NCBI RefSeq assembly: GCF_042033325.1
Contig: NZ_CP160095.1
Strand: one strand, 5' to 3'
DNA from: Sneathia sanguinegens
GTDB lineage: Bacteria; Fusobacteriota; Fusobacteriia; Fusobacteriales; Leptotrichiaceae
DNA length: 64,000 nt
In this document: in pieces, positions 30,683 through 38,441 of the stretch
How positions within the stretch are numbered: the first letter of the stretch is position 1
Layout: the number at the start of each line of letters is the position of its first letter
Notes under the pieces: generated by a model
The model's input: the letters and a program-made list of their open reading frames with translations, nothing else
The model's database searches: none
Told to the model about the DNA's origin: nothing
Position numbers and translations under genes: made by a program

Positions 30683-30992
30683 CTAATAAATGATAGTGCA
30701 TTTGTTGAACAGTTTGTCCTCCAAAATCACCTATATTTGAAATAACTCTATATCCATCTTTATCCATACCTAAATCTCTAGCGACTTTAGCAATGGTTAA
30801 TTGTATTTTTCCTAATAATAGGATATCTTCATCAGTAGTATAAGCTAAATTTTGAATTTCTTTTTTAGGAACAAATAAAATATGTATAGGAGCAGCTGGA
30901 TAAATATCTTTAAATGCTATTATATCATCATCTTCATAAACAATATCAGCTTTAATTTCTTTTTTTATTATTTTTGTAAAAACTGTTTCCAT
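30651..30992 (-). CDS. HIT family hydrolase (HinT-like)
   Basis: 113 aa from the ATG at 30992. It shows the HinT-like start (FTKIIKKEIKADIVYEDDDIIAFKD), PAAPIHILFVPKKEI, and the nucleotide-binding/catalytic end QQMHYHLLGGK. HinT enzymes normally carry His-x-His-x-His here, but the first His is Gln in this protein, while the catalytic central His is kept. HinT proteins hydrolyse nucleoside phosphoramidates and adenylates. It overlaps the TrmH gene at its 3' end and touches the rpiB stop at its 5' end. Confidence 0.9.
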   Translation of the reverse strand: METVFTKIIKKEIKADIVYEDDDIIAFKDIYPAAPIHILFVPKKEIQNLAYTTDEDILLLGKIQLTIAKVARDLGMDKDGYRVISNIGDFGGQTVQQMHYHLLGGKKLGTKMD

Positions 30993-30993
30993 T

Positions 30994-31431
30994 TTAACAC
31001 CCACAACTTTCTAACATATCTAATCTTCTTTGATGTCTTCCACCTTCATATTCACTTGACATATATGCTTTTATGCAAGAGATTGCTAAATCTACACCCA
31101 TAACTCTAGCACCAAAAGCAATGATATTAGCATTATTATGTTGTTTTGTAAGTCTTGCAGAATATTCATTTGTTACTAAAGCAGCACGAATTCCATGAAT
31201 TTTATTTGCAGCAATTGAAATACCTATTCCTGTACCACAAATTAAAATACCAAAATCAGCTTTTTTATCTAAAATAGCTTGACTAACTTTTTTTGCAAAA
31301 ACTGGATAATCTACAGAACTATATTCATCTGTACCATAATTTAAAACTTCATGACCTTCTTTTTCTAAAAAAGCAACAATTTCTTTTTTAAAATCTGTAG
31401 CAGCATGGTCATTACCTATTGCAATTTTCAT
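30994..31431 (-). CDS. rpiB: Ribose-5-phosphate isomerase B
   Basis: 145 aa, normal size. IAIGNDHAATDFK at the N-terminus, the active-site loop LICGTGIGISIAANK, the YSARLTKQHNNANIIAFGARV segment and the C-terminal EYEGGRHQRRLDML match RpiB. It interconverts ribose-5-phosphate and ribulose-5-phosphate. GGAGG lies before the ATG, within the end of the MATE gene, which overlaps by 20 nt. Confidence 0.96.
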   Translation of the reverse strand: MKIAIGNDHAATDFKKEIVAFLEKEGHEVLNYGTDEYSSVDYPVFAKKVSQAILDKKADFGILICGTGIGISIAANKIHGIRAALVTNEYSARLTKQHNNANIIAFGARVMGVDLAISCIKAYMSSEYEGGRHQRRLDMLESCGC

Positions 31432-32779
31432 ATTTTTTTTCCTCCTTTAAATACATAAATTTGTTCCAAATATACATAAATAATATGAAACTAATAGTTC
31501 CTTTTACTATCATTGTTGAACAAATAACCCACCAAATAGCAGTTATACCAAATAAAGGAGCTAAAAAGTAAGCTAAGGGAATTCTAGCAGCTGTACCTAG
31601 TACACCTATTATTGTAGGTTCATTTATTTTACCTATTCCATTGAAAGCACCATTTGTTATTATTTCTACACTTTGAAATATTTGTGCAAAGCCGACTATC
31701 GTTAAATAATTAATACCTTGTTGTATAAGTCTTTCATTGTGAAGAAAAGCTCTGAATAAAGGTTCTGCACAAGTTACAAACACTAAGGTTATTATTATAG
31801 AAAATATTGTTATACCCTTTAGGGAAATATAGTAGACTTTCTTTATACGATTGAACTGTTTTGCACCATAATTTTGAGCTATATATGTAGCTACAGCACT
31901 TGAAAATCCTCCAGATATATTCCAAGAAAAAGATTCAAATTGCACACCTAGTCTTTGTACAGCTAAGACTTCTTCATCATATCTTGCAATAATATTTGCC
32001 AAAATTATGGCTATTATTGTGAATAAAGCTTGACTTATACCACCAGGCAAACCTATTTTGAATAATTTTATATACATTTTAAAAGGATCTAACTTGAATA
32101 ATTTCATTTTTCTAAACTTAGATTTTGGTGATAAAAAATATATTGTAAGTAAAGTAAAAGAAATTATTTGTGACATAACAGTAGCTATTGCGGCACCAAA
32201 AATTCCAAATTTCAAAACACCAAGGAAAAAATAATCTAAAAATATATTGATTATTACCCCTAAGGAGTTGAATATAAAAGGACCAAATGTATCTCCATCT
32301 GCACTTATTATAGCAGAAATAGTATTAGAAAGAAATAGAAAAGGAATACCTAGACAACAACAAGTTAAAAAGGTTTTTGCATCCTGTAATATTTCTGGAT
32401 TAGATATACCAACTAATCTAATTAATTGTTCCGAAAAGATTAGTCCAACTGAAACACAAAAAGCAGAAAATAAAAGAGTTAAAAATATTGCAATTCTAGC
32501 ATAGCTACGGGCAATTCTATTTAATTTTGCACCTATGGATTGGGCGACAAGAATTTGTGCACCATTTTTCGGTATTATTAACAAGGCAAAACCTAAAACT
32601 AAAAAGAAAGTTGCTGCCGCTGCTGCTGCAACAGCTCTATCTCCTAGATACACACTTATAAATTTTATATCTGTCAAATTATATAATATTGATATTAAAG
32701 AGGTAAGAACTATAGGCAAACCTAATTTAAATAAATTTGTTGCAATATTACCTGATAATATATCTACTTTTTTACGCAA
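31412..32779 (-). CDS. MATE family efflux transporter
   Basis: 455 aa from a TTG at 32779, chosen because AAAGGAG lies 8 nt upstream. The upstream in-frame TTG at 32797 is itself part of that ribosome site region. There are twelve predicted membrane segments in two homologous halves. The N-terminus reads DILSGNIATNLFKLGLPIVLTSLI, typical of MATE proteins. These export cationic compounds using sodium or proton gradients; the substrate is unknown. It is the first gene of the MATE-rpiB-HIT-TrmH run. Confidence 0.92.
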   Translation of the reverse strand: MRKKVDILSGNIATNLFKLGLPIVLTSLISILYNLTDIKFISVYLGDRAVAAAAAATFFLVLGFALLIIPKNGAQILVAQSIGAKLNRIARSYARIAIFLTLLFSAFCVSVGLIFSEQLIRLVGISNPEILQDAKTFLTCCCLGIPFLFLSNTISAIISADGDTFGPFIFNSLGVIINIFLDYFFLGVLKFGIFGAAIATVMSQIISFTLLTIYFLSPKSKFRKMKLFKLDPFKMYIKLFKIGLPGGISQALFTIIAIILANIIARYDEEVLAVQRLGVQFESFSWNISGGFSSAVATYIAQNYGAKQFNRIKKVYYISLKGITIFSIIITLVFVTCAEPLFRAFLHNERLIQQGINYLTIVGFAQIFQSVEIITNGAFNGIGKINEPTIIGVLGTAARIPLAYFLAPLFGITAIWWVICSTMIVKGTISFILFMYIWNKFMYLKEEKKYENCNR

Positions 32780-32799
32780 TAATTTCTCTCCTTTCAATG

Positions 32800-32832
32800 A
32801 AAAAAGAACAACACTTAGTGTTGCTCTTTTTT
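32800..32832 (-). terminator. Terminator of rpsO
   Basis: On the minus strand, a near-perfect 15-bp stem (one G-T type mismatch) with its arms in A-runs and T-runs, directly after the rpsO stop. Separates rpsO from the MATE operon. Confidence 0.85.
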
Positions 32833-32833
32833 A

Positions 32834-33091
32834 CTATTTTCTTAATCCTAATTTTTCAATAAGAACTCTGTAATCATCAATTCTCTTAGTTTTGATGTAG
32901 TTTAACATTCTTTTTCTTTTACCAACCATTTTTAATAGTCCAACTCTTGAGTGAACATCTTTTGGATGGATTTTTAAATGAGCAGTTAAGTGGTTAATTC
33001 TTTCTGTTAAAATAGCTATTTGTACTTCTGATGAACCTGTATCGTGTTCATTTTTACCAAATTCTGCAATTAATTCTTTTGTTGATTTCAT
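32834..33091 (-). CDS. rpsO: 30S ribosomal protein S15
   Basis: 85 aa. KKELIAEFGKNEHDTGSSEVQ-type start (here STKELIAEFGKNEHDTGSSE), INHLTAHLKIHPKDVHSR and GLLKMVGKRKRMLNYIK are diagnostic. S15 binds 16S rRNA early in assembly of the small subunit platform. Ribosome site AAAGGAGGAAGG. The 5' leader holds a hairpin at 33124-33148 that may serve autoregulation. Confidence 0.98.
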   Translation of the reverse strand: MKSTKELIAEFGKNEHDTGSSEVQIAILTERINHLTAHLKIHPKDVHSRVGLLKMVGKRKRMLNYIKTKRIDDYRVLIEKLGLRK

Positions 33092-33123
33092 TTGCCTTCC
33101 TCCTTTAAATATTATTTAATCTA

Positions 33124-33148
33124 AGAATATATTTGGCGGATATATTCT
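33124..33148 (-). promoter_or_regulatory. Hairpin in the rpsO leader, candidate S15 autoregulatory element
   Basis: A 9-bp perfect stem (33124-33132 with 33140-33148) with a GC-rich 7-nt loop stands out in A+T-rich leader DNA, about 33 nt upstream of the S15 start codon. S15 represses its own mRNA in several bacteria through different structures. A role here is inferred. Confidence 0.4.
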
Positions 33149-33166
33149 GAGAAAAAATTCATATTT

Positions 33167-33195
33167 ACTTTAACATAAAAAAAGTAAATTGTCAA
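33167..33195 (-). promoter_or_regulatory. Promoter of rpsO
   Basis: On the minus strand, a consensus TTGACA (33195-33190), a 17-nt spacer and TAAAGT (33172-33167). Confidence 0.6.
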
Positions 33196-33266
33196 ATAGA
33201 TGTATAGGCATAAAGATAAATTTCAAGGTATAATTTTAATATATTTTAAAAGGAGAGAAAGCTACT

Positions 33267-33464
33267 ATGAAACAAGTATTTTTATTCTTAATCTTATTAT
33301 CAATGATAAATTTCGGTTCTGAATTCAGTCAAGAAAGTATTGTAGAAAAACTTAAACCATTTCTTGAAAATGCTAGAGTATATAAGAAATTTAAAAAAGT
33401 TTATGCAAGATCAGGGAAATTAAATGAAGAAATATTAAAGCAATACATAGAAAATCAAGGGTAG
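33267..33464 (+). CDS. Small exported protein, 65 aa
   Basis: Begins with a signal peptide (KQVFLFLILLSMINFGSEF) followed by a short, basic, helical mature part (KPFLENARVYKKFKKVYAR). AAGGAG lies ~11 nt before the ATG, and TATAAT (33229-33234) lies upstream, divergent from rpsO. No family recognised. It ends 17 nt before the TnpB start, so its 3' end lies at or close to the left border of the mobile element. The current C-terminus could have been altered by the insertion. Confidence 0.6.
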   Translation: MKQVFLFLILLSMINFGSEFSQESIVEKLKPFLENARVYKKFKKVYARSGKLNEEILKQYIENQG

Positions 33465-33481
33465 AAAGGCAGGTAAGCTGA

Positions 33482-34585
33482 ATGTTAAAAGCATATAAAT
33501 ATCGGATTTATCCAAGTAAAGAGCAAGAAATACAGTTGGAAAAGACATTTGGCTGTTGCCGTTTTGTATATAATCAGACCCTTGCATACAGGAAAGATGC
33601 TTATGAAAAAGAAAAAAACTCTATCAGTAAAACAGACTGTAATAATTATTGCAATAGAGAGCTGAAAAAAGTTTATGAATGGCTGAAAGAAGTAGACAAA
33701 TTTGCTTTAACAAATGCAATTCATCATATGGATAGTGCTTATCAAAAGTTTTTCAAAGAGCATGCAGGTTACCCAAAGTTTAAGAGTAAACACGATAGGC
33801 ATAAATCCTACACAACTAATTTTACAAATGGGAATATAACTGTAGATTTTGATAGAGAAAGAATAAAGTTGCCAAAGTTAAAAGAGATAAAAGCAAAAAT
33901 TCATAGGAATTTTGCAGGGCAAATAAAATCGGCAACTATATCACAACTGCCGAGTGGAAAGTATTATGTAGCAATCTTAGTAGAAACAGAGAATGTAAAA
34001 AAGCAGGAGACAAGAGGTAAAATAGGTTTAGATTTAGGGATAAAGGATTTGTGTATTACATCAGATGGGAGAAAATACGAAAATCCAAAGACAATAAAGA
34101 AGTATGAGAGAAATCTTACAAAATTGCAAAGACAGCTTGCACATAAAATAAAAGGGAGCAGGAACTATCAGAAAAAAAGAAAGCAAATAGCATTATGCCA
34201 TGAGAAAATAACAAATACCAGAAAAGATTATCTTCATAAGATTTCAAGTGAAATAATAAGCGAAAACCAAGTGATTGTTTCAGAAAACTTGCAGATAAAA
34301 AATATGATAAAAAACCATAAATTGGCTAAGTCTATAAGTGACGTTTCATGGTATGAGCTTACAAGACAGCTAGAGTATAAAGCAAAGTGGAACAATAGAA
34401 TATATGTTAAGGTAGATAGTTTTTACGCAAGTAGTCAGTTATGTTCTTGTTGTGGTTGCCAAAATAAGAACATAAAAGATTTATCCGTAAGGCAATGGAA
34501 ATGTCCAAATTGTGGGGAAATACACGATAGAGATGTCAATGCCGCAAAGAATATATTAGCAGAAGGATTAAGACAAATAGCGTAA
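33482..34585 (+). CDS. tnpB: RNA-guided endonuclease TnpB
   Basis: 367 aa, full length. The N-terminus KAYKYRIYPSKEQEIQLEKTF is typical. RuvC residues are all present: Asp in IGLDLGIKDL, Glu in VSENLQIK, and Asp in HDRDVNAAKNIL. A zinc ribbon with two Cys pairs (CSCCG and CPNCG) lies between the last two. TnpB uses an omega-RNA from the element's right end to cut a target flanked by a short adjacent motif, which helps the element persist. No inactivating substitution is seen, so this is a nuclease rather than a nuclease-dead regulator. Codon use differs from its neighbours (more CTT/CTG, CCG and GCC). Confidence 0.95.
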   Translation: MLKAYKYRIYPSKEQEIQLEKTFGCCRFVYNQTLAYRKDAYEKEKNSISKTDCNNYCNRELKKVYEWLKEVDKFALTNAIHHMDSAYQKFFKEHAGYPKFKSKHDRHKSYTTNFTNGNITVDFDRERIKLPKLKEIKAKIHRNFAGQIKSATISQLPSGKYYVAILVETENVKKQETRGKIGLDLGIKDLCITSDGRKYENPKTIKKYERNLTKLQRQLAHKIKGSRNYQKKRKQIALCHEKITNTRKDYLHKISSEIISENQVIVSENLQIKNMIKNHKLAKSISDVSWYELTRQLEYKAKWNNRIYVKVDSFYASSQLCSCCGCQNKNIKDLSVRQWKCPNCGEIHDRDVNAAKNILAEGLRQIA

Positions 34586-34589
34586 TAAA

Positions 34590-34693
34590 AAAAATATAGG
34601 GTAGGGACTACCCAAATTAACGCCTGTGGAGATAGTAGGTTACGAGGTCAGCGAAGCAGGAAGCCCATAGGCTTTAGACTATGGGTAGTTCAC
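34590..34693 (+). ncRNA. Omega-RNA scaffold at the right end of the TnpB element
   Basis: Follows the tnpB stop. Two hairpins are clear: GGGTAG/CTACCC (34599-34604 with 34608-34613) and CCCATAG/CTATGGG (34664-34670 with 34679-34685). The scaffold would end near 34693, and the next ~16-20 bases (34694 onward) would be the guide. The 5' part of the RNA may overlap the end of tnpB. Assigned by position and by the terminal hairpin typical of these right ends; no covariance model was run. Confidence 0.7.
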
Positions 34694-34714
34694 ACATATA
34701 GATAGGAAGTAAAT

Positions 34715-35635
34715 ATGAAGAAAATGAAGAATCCTAAAGTTGCAATAATTCAAGCAGAGCCTATTTTGTTTGATAAAGAAGCAACCCTAAGTAAGGCTAT
34801 TAGCTTAATTGAAAAAGCAAGTAAAAAACAAGTAGATTTAATTGTGTTTCCAGAACTATTTATACCGGGCTATCCCTATGGTATGAATTTTGGCTTTAAA
34901 ATTGGTTGTAGAAAAAATAGTGCAAGAGCAGATTTTAAACGATATTACGATAATTCAATAAGTATTCCAAGTAAAGAAATTGATATTTTAGAAGAAATAG
35001 CAAAAAAAGTTGGAGCATATATTAGTATTGGAATTAGTGAAAAAGATGAAAATAATGCAAGTCTATATAATACAAATTTAATTTTTTCACCTGAGGGAAA
35101 GTTGGTTTATCGACATAGAAAATTAAAACCCACTGGAAGTGAAAGATTAATATATGCTGATGCTAATAAAGACTATTTACCTATATTAGATACAGAATAT
35201 GGCAAAATAGGTAGTTTGATTTGTTGGGAATCATATATGCTACTAGCTAGATTTGCTTTATTAAACCAGGGAATGTCTATTTTAATAGCACCCAATACAA
35301 ATGATAATCAAGAATGGCAAGATACGATAAAACATATAGCAATAGAGGGGCACATATACTACATTAATTGCAATATGCTAATAAATAAATCTAATTATCC
35401 AAAAAATTTAGATGAATATTCTGAAATTGAAAAATTAGATGAAAATTTATGCAGAGGTGGAAGCTGTATAATTGATCCTTATGGTCATTATTTAACAGAA
35501 CCAGTTTGGGATAAAGAAGAAATAATTTATGCCGAACTAGATATGGCAAAAGTAATAGAATCAAGAATGGAATTTGACCAATGTGGACATTATAATCGTT
35601 CTGATATATTCGACTTTTCTTTTAAAGATATTTAG
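34715..35635 (+). CDS. Nitrilase-branch carbon-nitrogen hydrolase
   Basis: 306 aa. The Glu-Lys-Cys catalytic triad is visible in VFPELFIPGYPYG (Glu ~48), HRKLKPTGSER (Lys ~131) and LICWESYMLLARFAL (Cys ~168). The CWE...LAR pattern points to the true nitrilase branch, which converts nitriles to carboxylic acids, rather than to amidases or carbamylases; the substrate is unknown. It starts with AGGAAG 7 nt upstream, just outside the TnpB element. Its ribosome site falls in the predicted omega-RNA guide segment. It may originally have been linked to the small gene at 33267. Confidence 0.88.
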   Translation: MKKMKNPKVAIIQAEPILFDKEATLSKAISLIEKASKKQVDLIVFPELFIPGYPYGMNFGFKIGCRKNSARADFKRYYDNSISIPSKEIDILEEIAKKVGAYISIGISEKDENNASLYNTNLIFSPEGKLVYRHRKLKPTGSERLIYADANKDYLPILDTEYGKIGSLICWESYMLLARFALLNQGMSILIAPNTNDNQEWQDTIKHIAIEGHIYYINCNMLINKSNYPKNLDEYSEIEKLDENLCRGGSCIIDPYGHYLTEPVWDKEEIIYAELDMAKVIESRMEFDQCGHYNRSDIFDFSFKDI

Positions 35636-35644
35636 GAGGTAATT

Positions 35645-35673
35645 TTGAAAAAATAAGTGAAATATATTATAAT
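35645..35673 (+). promoter_or_regulatory. Promoter of the SdpI-like gene
   Basis: TTGAAA (35645-35650), a 17-nt spacer and a perfect TATAAT (35668-35673), 25 nt before the start codon. Confidence 0.7.
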
Positions 35674-35698
35674 AAGTTAAAAAGATTTGGAGGATATT

Positions 35699-36031
35699 AT
35701 GAAATATTTCTTTTTAATAATTGATTATTTAATACCTATGTTATTGATTATCTCATATCCATATTGGAAAAAAATTGCAAATGGACCTATTAATAATATG
35801 TCTGGAGTAAGAACAGAAAATTCAATGAAAAATCAAGAAAATTGGAGAAAAATAAATATGCTTTGTGGAAAATATTCTATAATTCTAGGGATTGTGTTAT
35901 TTATTTTTGTTTCAGTAGTCCTATATTTTAATGTATTGCCTATGGAGTGGAATGCACTTATGTTGACAGTTATCTGTGCAAGTGCTTTTGTATTTATGTG
36001 TATATTTATTAATAATAAATTCAATAAATGA
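35699..36031 (+). CDS. SdpI-family membrane protein
   Basis: 110 aa from the ATG at 35699. The upstream TTG at 35687 is part of the TTGGAGGA ribosome site. Three predicted membrane segments flank the family signature NNMSGVRTENSMKNQENW, which resembles the SdpI hallmark around Gly-x-Arg-Thr...Asn...Trp. SdpI of Bacillus gives immunity to a killing peptide, but most family members have no known role. Monocistronic, with its own promoter and terminator. Confidence 0.8.
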   Translation: MKYFFLIIDYLIPMLLIISYPYWKKIANGPINNMSGVRTENSMKNQENWRKINMLCGKYSIILGIVLFIFVSVVLYFNVLPMEWNALMLTVICASAFVFMCIFINNKFNK

Positions 36032-36041
36032 AATAGTATTT

Positions 36042-36075
36042 AAGTCTACTTGTCGTATAGTAGACTTCTTTTTTA
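36042..36075 (+). terminator. Terminator of the SdpI-like gene
   Basis: A 9-bp perfect stem (36042-36050 with 36059-36067) is followed by a T-rich tail. Confidence 0.85.
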
Positions 36076-36081
36076 TTTTTA

Positions 36082-36111
36082 TTTACAAAATGCCATTAAA
36101 AGTAATATAAT
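36082..36111 (+). promoter_or_regulatory. Promoter of the MFS transporter gene
   Basis: TTTACA (36082-36087), an 18-nt spacer and TATAAT (36106-36111). Confidence 0.6.
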
Positions 36112-36137
36112 ATACAAGGAAAGGTTTAGGGTGGAAA

Positions 36138-37286
36138 ATGAATAATAAAAAAAATTTATCACTATTAATACTTATGTCAAGTATTACTTTGATGGCAATA
36201 TTATGTGAACTTATGCCTACTGGTTTTTTGCCTCAAATAGGTAGTGTATATGGAAAAAGTATTTCTGAAACAGGAAGATTAGTAGGTATTTATGCACTAG
36301 CATCTGCAATTTTTGGAATACCTATAATATCTTTTACAGTTTCTTGGGATAGAAAAAAACTTTTGACAACACTTTTAGCAGGTTTTGCTATTTCAAATTT
36401 AATTGTAGGATTGGCACCATCATTTGGTTTTATGTTATTTGGAAGATTAATTGGTGGGCTTTGTGCTGGAACACTTTGGCCTATGATAACTGCATATGGT
36501 ATGAAATTAGTCGATAAAAATGAAGAAGGTAGAGCAGTTACAATAATTATGTCAGGAATAACCATAGGGATGTCTATTGGTTTACCAATTATGACTATTA
36601 TAGGGAATTTATTGACTTATAGGGCTATTTTTTTAATTTTAGGTATTTCTTTAGTGCTAATAGGAATATTATGCCATTTTAAATTACCTAATATCAAAGG
36701 AGAAAATAAGAGTAAAAGTAATTCTCCTATAACAATGCTTAAAAATCCGGGAGTATTATTAGTTATTGCATTAACTTTTTTAGGAGTAGGTGCTAATTAT
36801 GGAGTTTATACTTTTATAACTAATCTTATAAAAAATGCAACTTATCCGGGTGTTGCGATGGCACAATTTTTTATAGGTATAGGGTCAATAATTTCAGTAA
36901 TTATGACTATAAAATTTATAGATAAGTATTTGCACATCATGATTTTAACATTATTCGCATTGACAGCCGTAGTATTTTTAATATTCATTGGCTTTAAAAA
37001 TGTAATGTTATTACATTTAGTATTTTTCTTATGGGGATTGGAATTTGGATCTTTGAGTAGTATATTTCAAACAGCTACAGCTTACCAAGTTACAAAGGGT
37101 GTTGAAGTTGCAAATTCATTACAATCATCATCATTTAATTTTTCTATTATGATAGGTTCAACAATTACAGGATATTTGCTTGAAAGCAAAGGAGTTAGTG
37201 CAATGCTATTTTTTGCCTTAGTACTATCAATAATAGGTTTAGTAGTTGCCTTTTTAAATAAAAGAAAATTTATTGACAAAGCCTGA
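36138..37286 (+). CDS. MFS transporter (DHA1/AraJ-like)
   Basis: 382 aa with twelve predicted membrane segments. It shows the N-terminal LCELMPTGFLPQIG motif of the AraJ/sugar efflux group, the loop 2-3 motif SWDRKKLL and motif C-like GRLIGGLCAGTLWPM. Members export sugars or drugs; the substrate is unknown. GGTGG precedes the ATG. The last codons contain the -35 box of the ribosomal protein operon promoter. Confidence 0.9.
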   Translation: MNNKKNLSLLILMSSITLMAILCELMPTGFLPQIGSVYGKSISETGRLVGIYALASAIFGIPIISFTVSWDRKKLLTTLLAGFAISNLIVGLAPSFGFMLFGRLIGGLCAGTLWPMITAYGMKLVDKNEEGRAVTIIMSGITIGMSIGLPIMTIIGNLLTYRAIFLILGISLVLIGILCHFKLPNIKGENKSKSNSPITMLKNPGVLLVIALTFLGVGANYGVYTFITNLIKNATYPGVAMAQFFIGIGSIISVIMTIKFIDKYLHIMILTLFALTAVVFLIFIGFKNVMLLHLVFFLWGLEFGSLSSIFQTATAYQVTKGVEVANSLQSSSFNFSIMIGSTITGYLLESKGVSAMLFFALVLSIIGLVVAFLNKRKFIDKA

Positions 37287-37301
37287 AAAATATGCTAACA
37301 T
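37273..37301 (+). promoter_or_regulatory. Promoter of rplJ-rplL
   Basis: A consensus TTGACA (37273-37278) lies inside the last codons of the MFS gene, followed by a 17-nt spacer and TAACAT (37296-37301) with an upstream TG-like extension. Confidence 0.7.
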
Positions 37302-37319
37302 AACTTGAAGTAGAAAAAA

Positions 37320-37414
37320 CAAAGCCAAAGACAGTAGGTACAAAGATAAATCCTACCGAGGTAGAGTATGAATATATAGCATATATGTTTACCTCTGGCT
37401 TAGAGGTTTTTTTG
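37320..37414 (+). promoter_or_regulatory. Ribosomal protein L10 leader (autoregulatory attenuator)
   Basis: Has the form of the known L10 leader. A closing helix pairs AAGCC (37322-37326) with GGCTT (37397-37401). An inner helix pairs GTAGG (37334-37338) with CCTAC (37352-37356). Another pairs GAGGTA (37358-37363) with TACCTC (37390-37395). A mutually exclusive terminator hairpin, ACCTCT/AGAGGT (37391-37396 with 37402-37407), is followed by a T-run. In other bacteria the L10-L12 complex binds this leader to limit its own synthesis; the same is inferred here. Confidence 0.85.
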
Positions 37415-37436
37415 TTTAAGTAGGAGGTGAAACAGT

Positions 37437-37919
37437 ATGCCAGCACAATACAAAGTTGACGAAGTAAAAAAATTAGTTTCTAAATTAGAAAATGCTAAAG
37501 CAGTAGTCTTTGTTGATTACAAGGGAATAACTGTTAATGAAGATACAGAATTAAGAAGAATTGCAAGAAATAATAATGTAGAATATTTCGTAGCAAAGAA
37601 TAGATTAGTTCAATTAGCCTTAAAAGAAGTTGGAATGGAAGCAGATTATGGTACTTTATTAGAAGGTACAACTTCATATGTTGTAGGTTATGAAGATGGT
37701 GTAGCACCATCAAAAACTATATATGAATATAGTAATAAGATAGACAAATTAGAAATTAAAGGTGGTTATGTTGACGGAGGTTTAGTTGATAAAGCAATGA
37801 TAGAAGCCTTAGCTAAGTTACCATCAAGAGAAGAATTACTATCTCAAATAGCTTATGGATTATTAAGTCCAGTTCGTATGTTAGCAGTAGCATTAACAAA
37901 TGTTGCTGAACAAAAATAA
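37437..37919 (+). CDS. rplJ: 50S ribosomal protein L10
   Basis: 160 aa. KVDEVKKLVSKLENAKAVVFVDYKGITV and RRIARNNNVEYFVAKNRLVQLAL are typical of L10, which forms the base of the ribosomal stalk and anchors L7/L12 dimers through its C-terminal helix. AGGAGG stands before the ATG. It is the first gene after the L10 leader, 20 nt before rplL. Confidence 0.98.
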   Translation: MPAQYKVDEVKKLVSKLENAKAVVFVDYKGITVNEDTELRRIARNNNVEYFVAKNRLVQLALKEVGMEADYGTLLEGTTSYVVGYEDGVAPSKTIYEYSNKIDKLEIKGGYVDGGLVDKAMIEALAKLPSREELLSQIAYGLLSPVRMLAVALTNVAEQK

Positions 37920-37939
37920 TAAAATAGGAGGAAAATATT

Positions 37940-38308
37940 ATGGCGTTCAATAAAGAACAATTTATAGAAGATTTAAAAGCAATGAGTGTTTTAGAATTAA
38001 AAGAAGTAGTAGAAGCAATTGAAGAAACATTTGGTGTTTCAGCACAACCAGTTGCAGTAGCAGGTGCAGCAGCAGGTGCAGCAGCAGCTGAAGAAAAGAC
38101 AGAATTTGATGTAATATTAGCATCAGCAGGTGCTTCAAAGATTAATGTAATTAAAGAAGTAAGAGGAATTACAGGATTAGGATTAAAAGAAGCTAAGGAA
38201 TTAGCAGAAACAGCAGGAGCTAAAGTTAAAGAAGGTGTTTCTAAAGAAGAAGCTGAAGAAATTAAGGCTAAATTAGAAGCAGCAGGAGCTACTGTAGAAA
38301 TTAAGTAA
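37940..38308 (+). CDS. rplL: 50S ribosomal protein L7/L12
   Basis: 122 aa. An N-terminal dimerisation helix pair, an Ala/Gly-rich hinge (~45-55), and the globular C-terminal domain with KINVIKEVRGITGLGLKEAK, which binds translation factors. AGGAGG precedes the ATG. A strong hairpin follows before rpoB. Confidence 0.98.
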   Translation: MAFNKEQFIEDLKAMSVLELKEVVEAIEETFGVSAQPVAVAGAAAGAAAAEEKTEFDVILASAGASKINVIKEVRGITGLGLKEAKELAETAGAKVKEGVSKEEAEEIKAKLEAAGATVEIK

Positions 38309-38325
38309 TAAACTAACATATATTT

Positions 38326-38362
38326 AGACACTCTACAATAGTATAGGTGTAGAGTGTCTTTT
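38326..38362 (+). terminator. Terminator/attenuator between rplL and rpoB
   Basis: A 12-bp perfect stem (38326-38337 with 38348-38359) is followed by TT and a short T-rich stretch. Partial termination here would lower rpoBC output relative to L7/L12, as in other bacteria. Confidence 0.75.
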
Positions 38363-38441
38363 GTGCATTTCAAAAATTTTCAAAAAAATCGTTAATTTAT
38401 ATTTTTAAAATATTTTAAGCATCTTTTATGGGAGGAAATAA

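Larger units (their letters stand above)
33465..34693 (+). mobile_element. Stand-alone TnpB element (IS200/IS605 superfamily, IS1341-like)
   Basis: Contains tnpB but no tnpA transposase. The right end is defined by the omega-RNA hairpins and stops at about TTCAC (34689-34693). The left border cannot be fixed from sequence and is placed just after the small exported gene. Base composition is visibly richer in G+C than the surrounding genes (about 40 percent G+C in the 60 bases from 33541), which supports horizontal transfer. Movement would require a TnpA supplied elsewhere. Confidence 0.75.

Noticed and set aside
33482..34585. TnpB as a nuclease-dead regulator of the neighbouring gene
   Set aside because: All three RuvC acidic residues and the zinc ribbon are intact, so it looks like a working nuclease.
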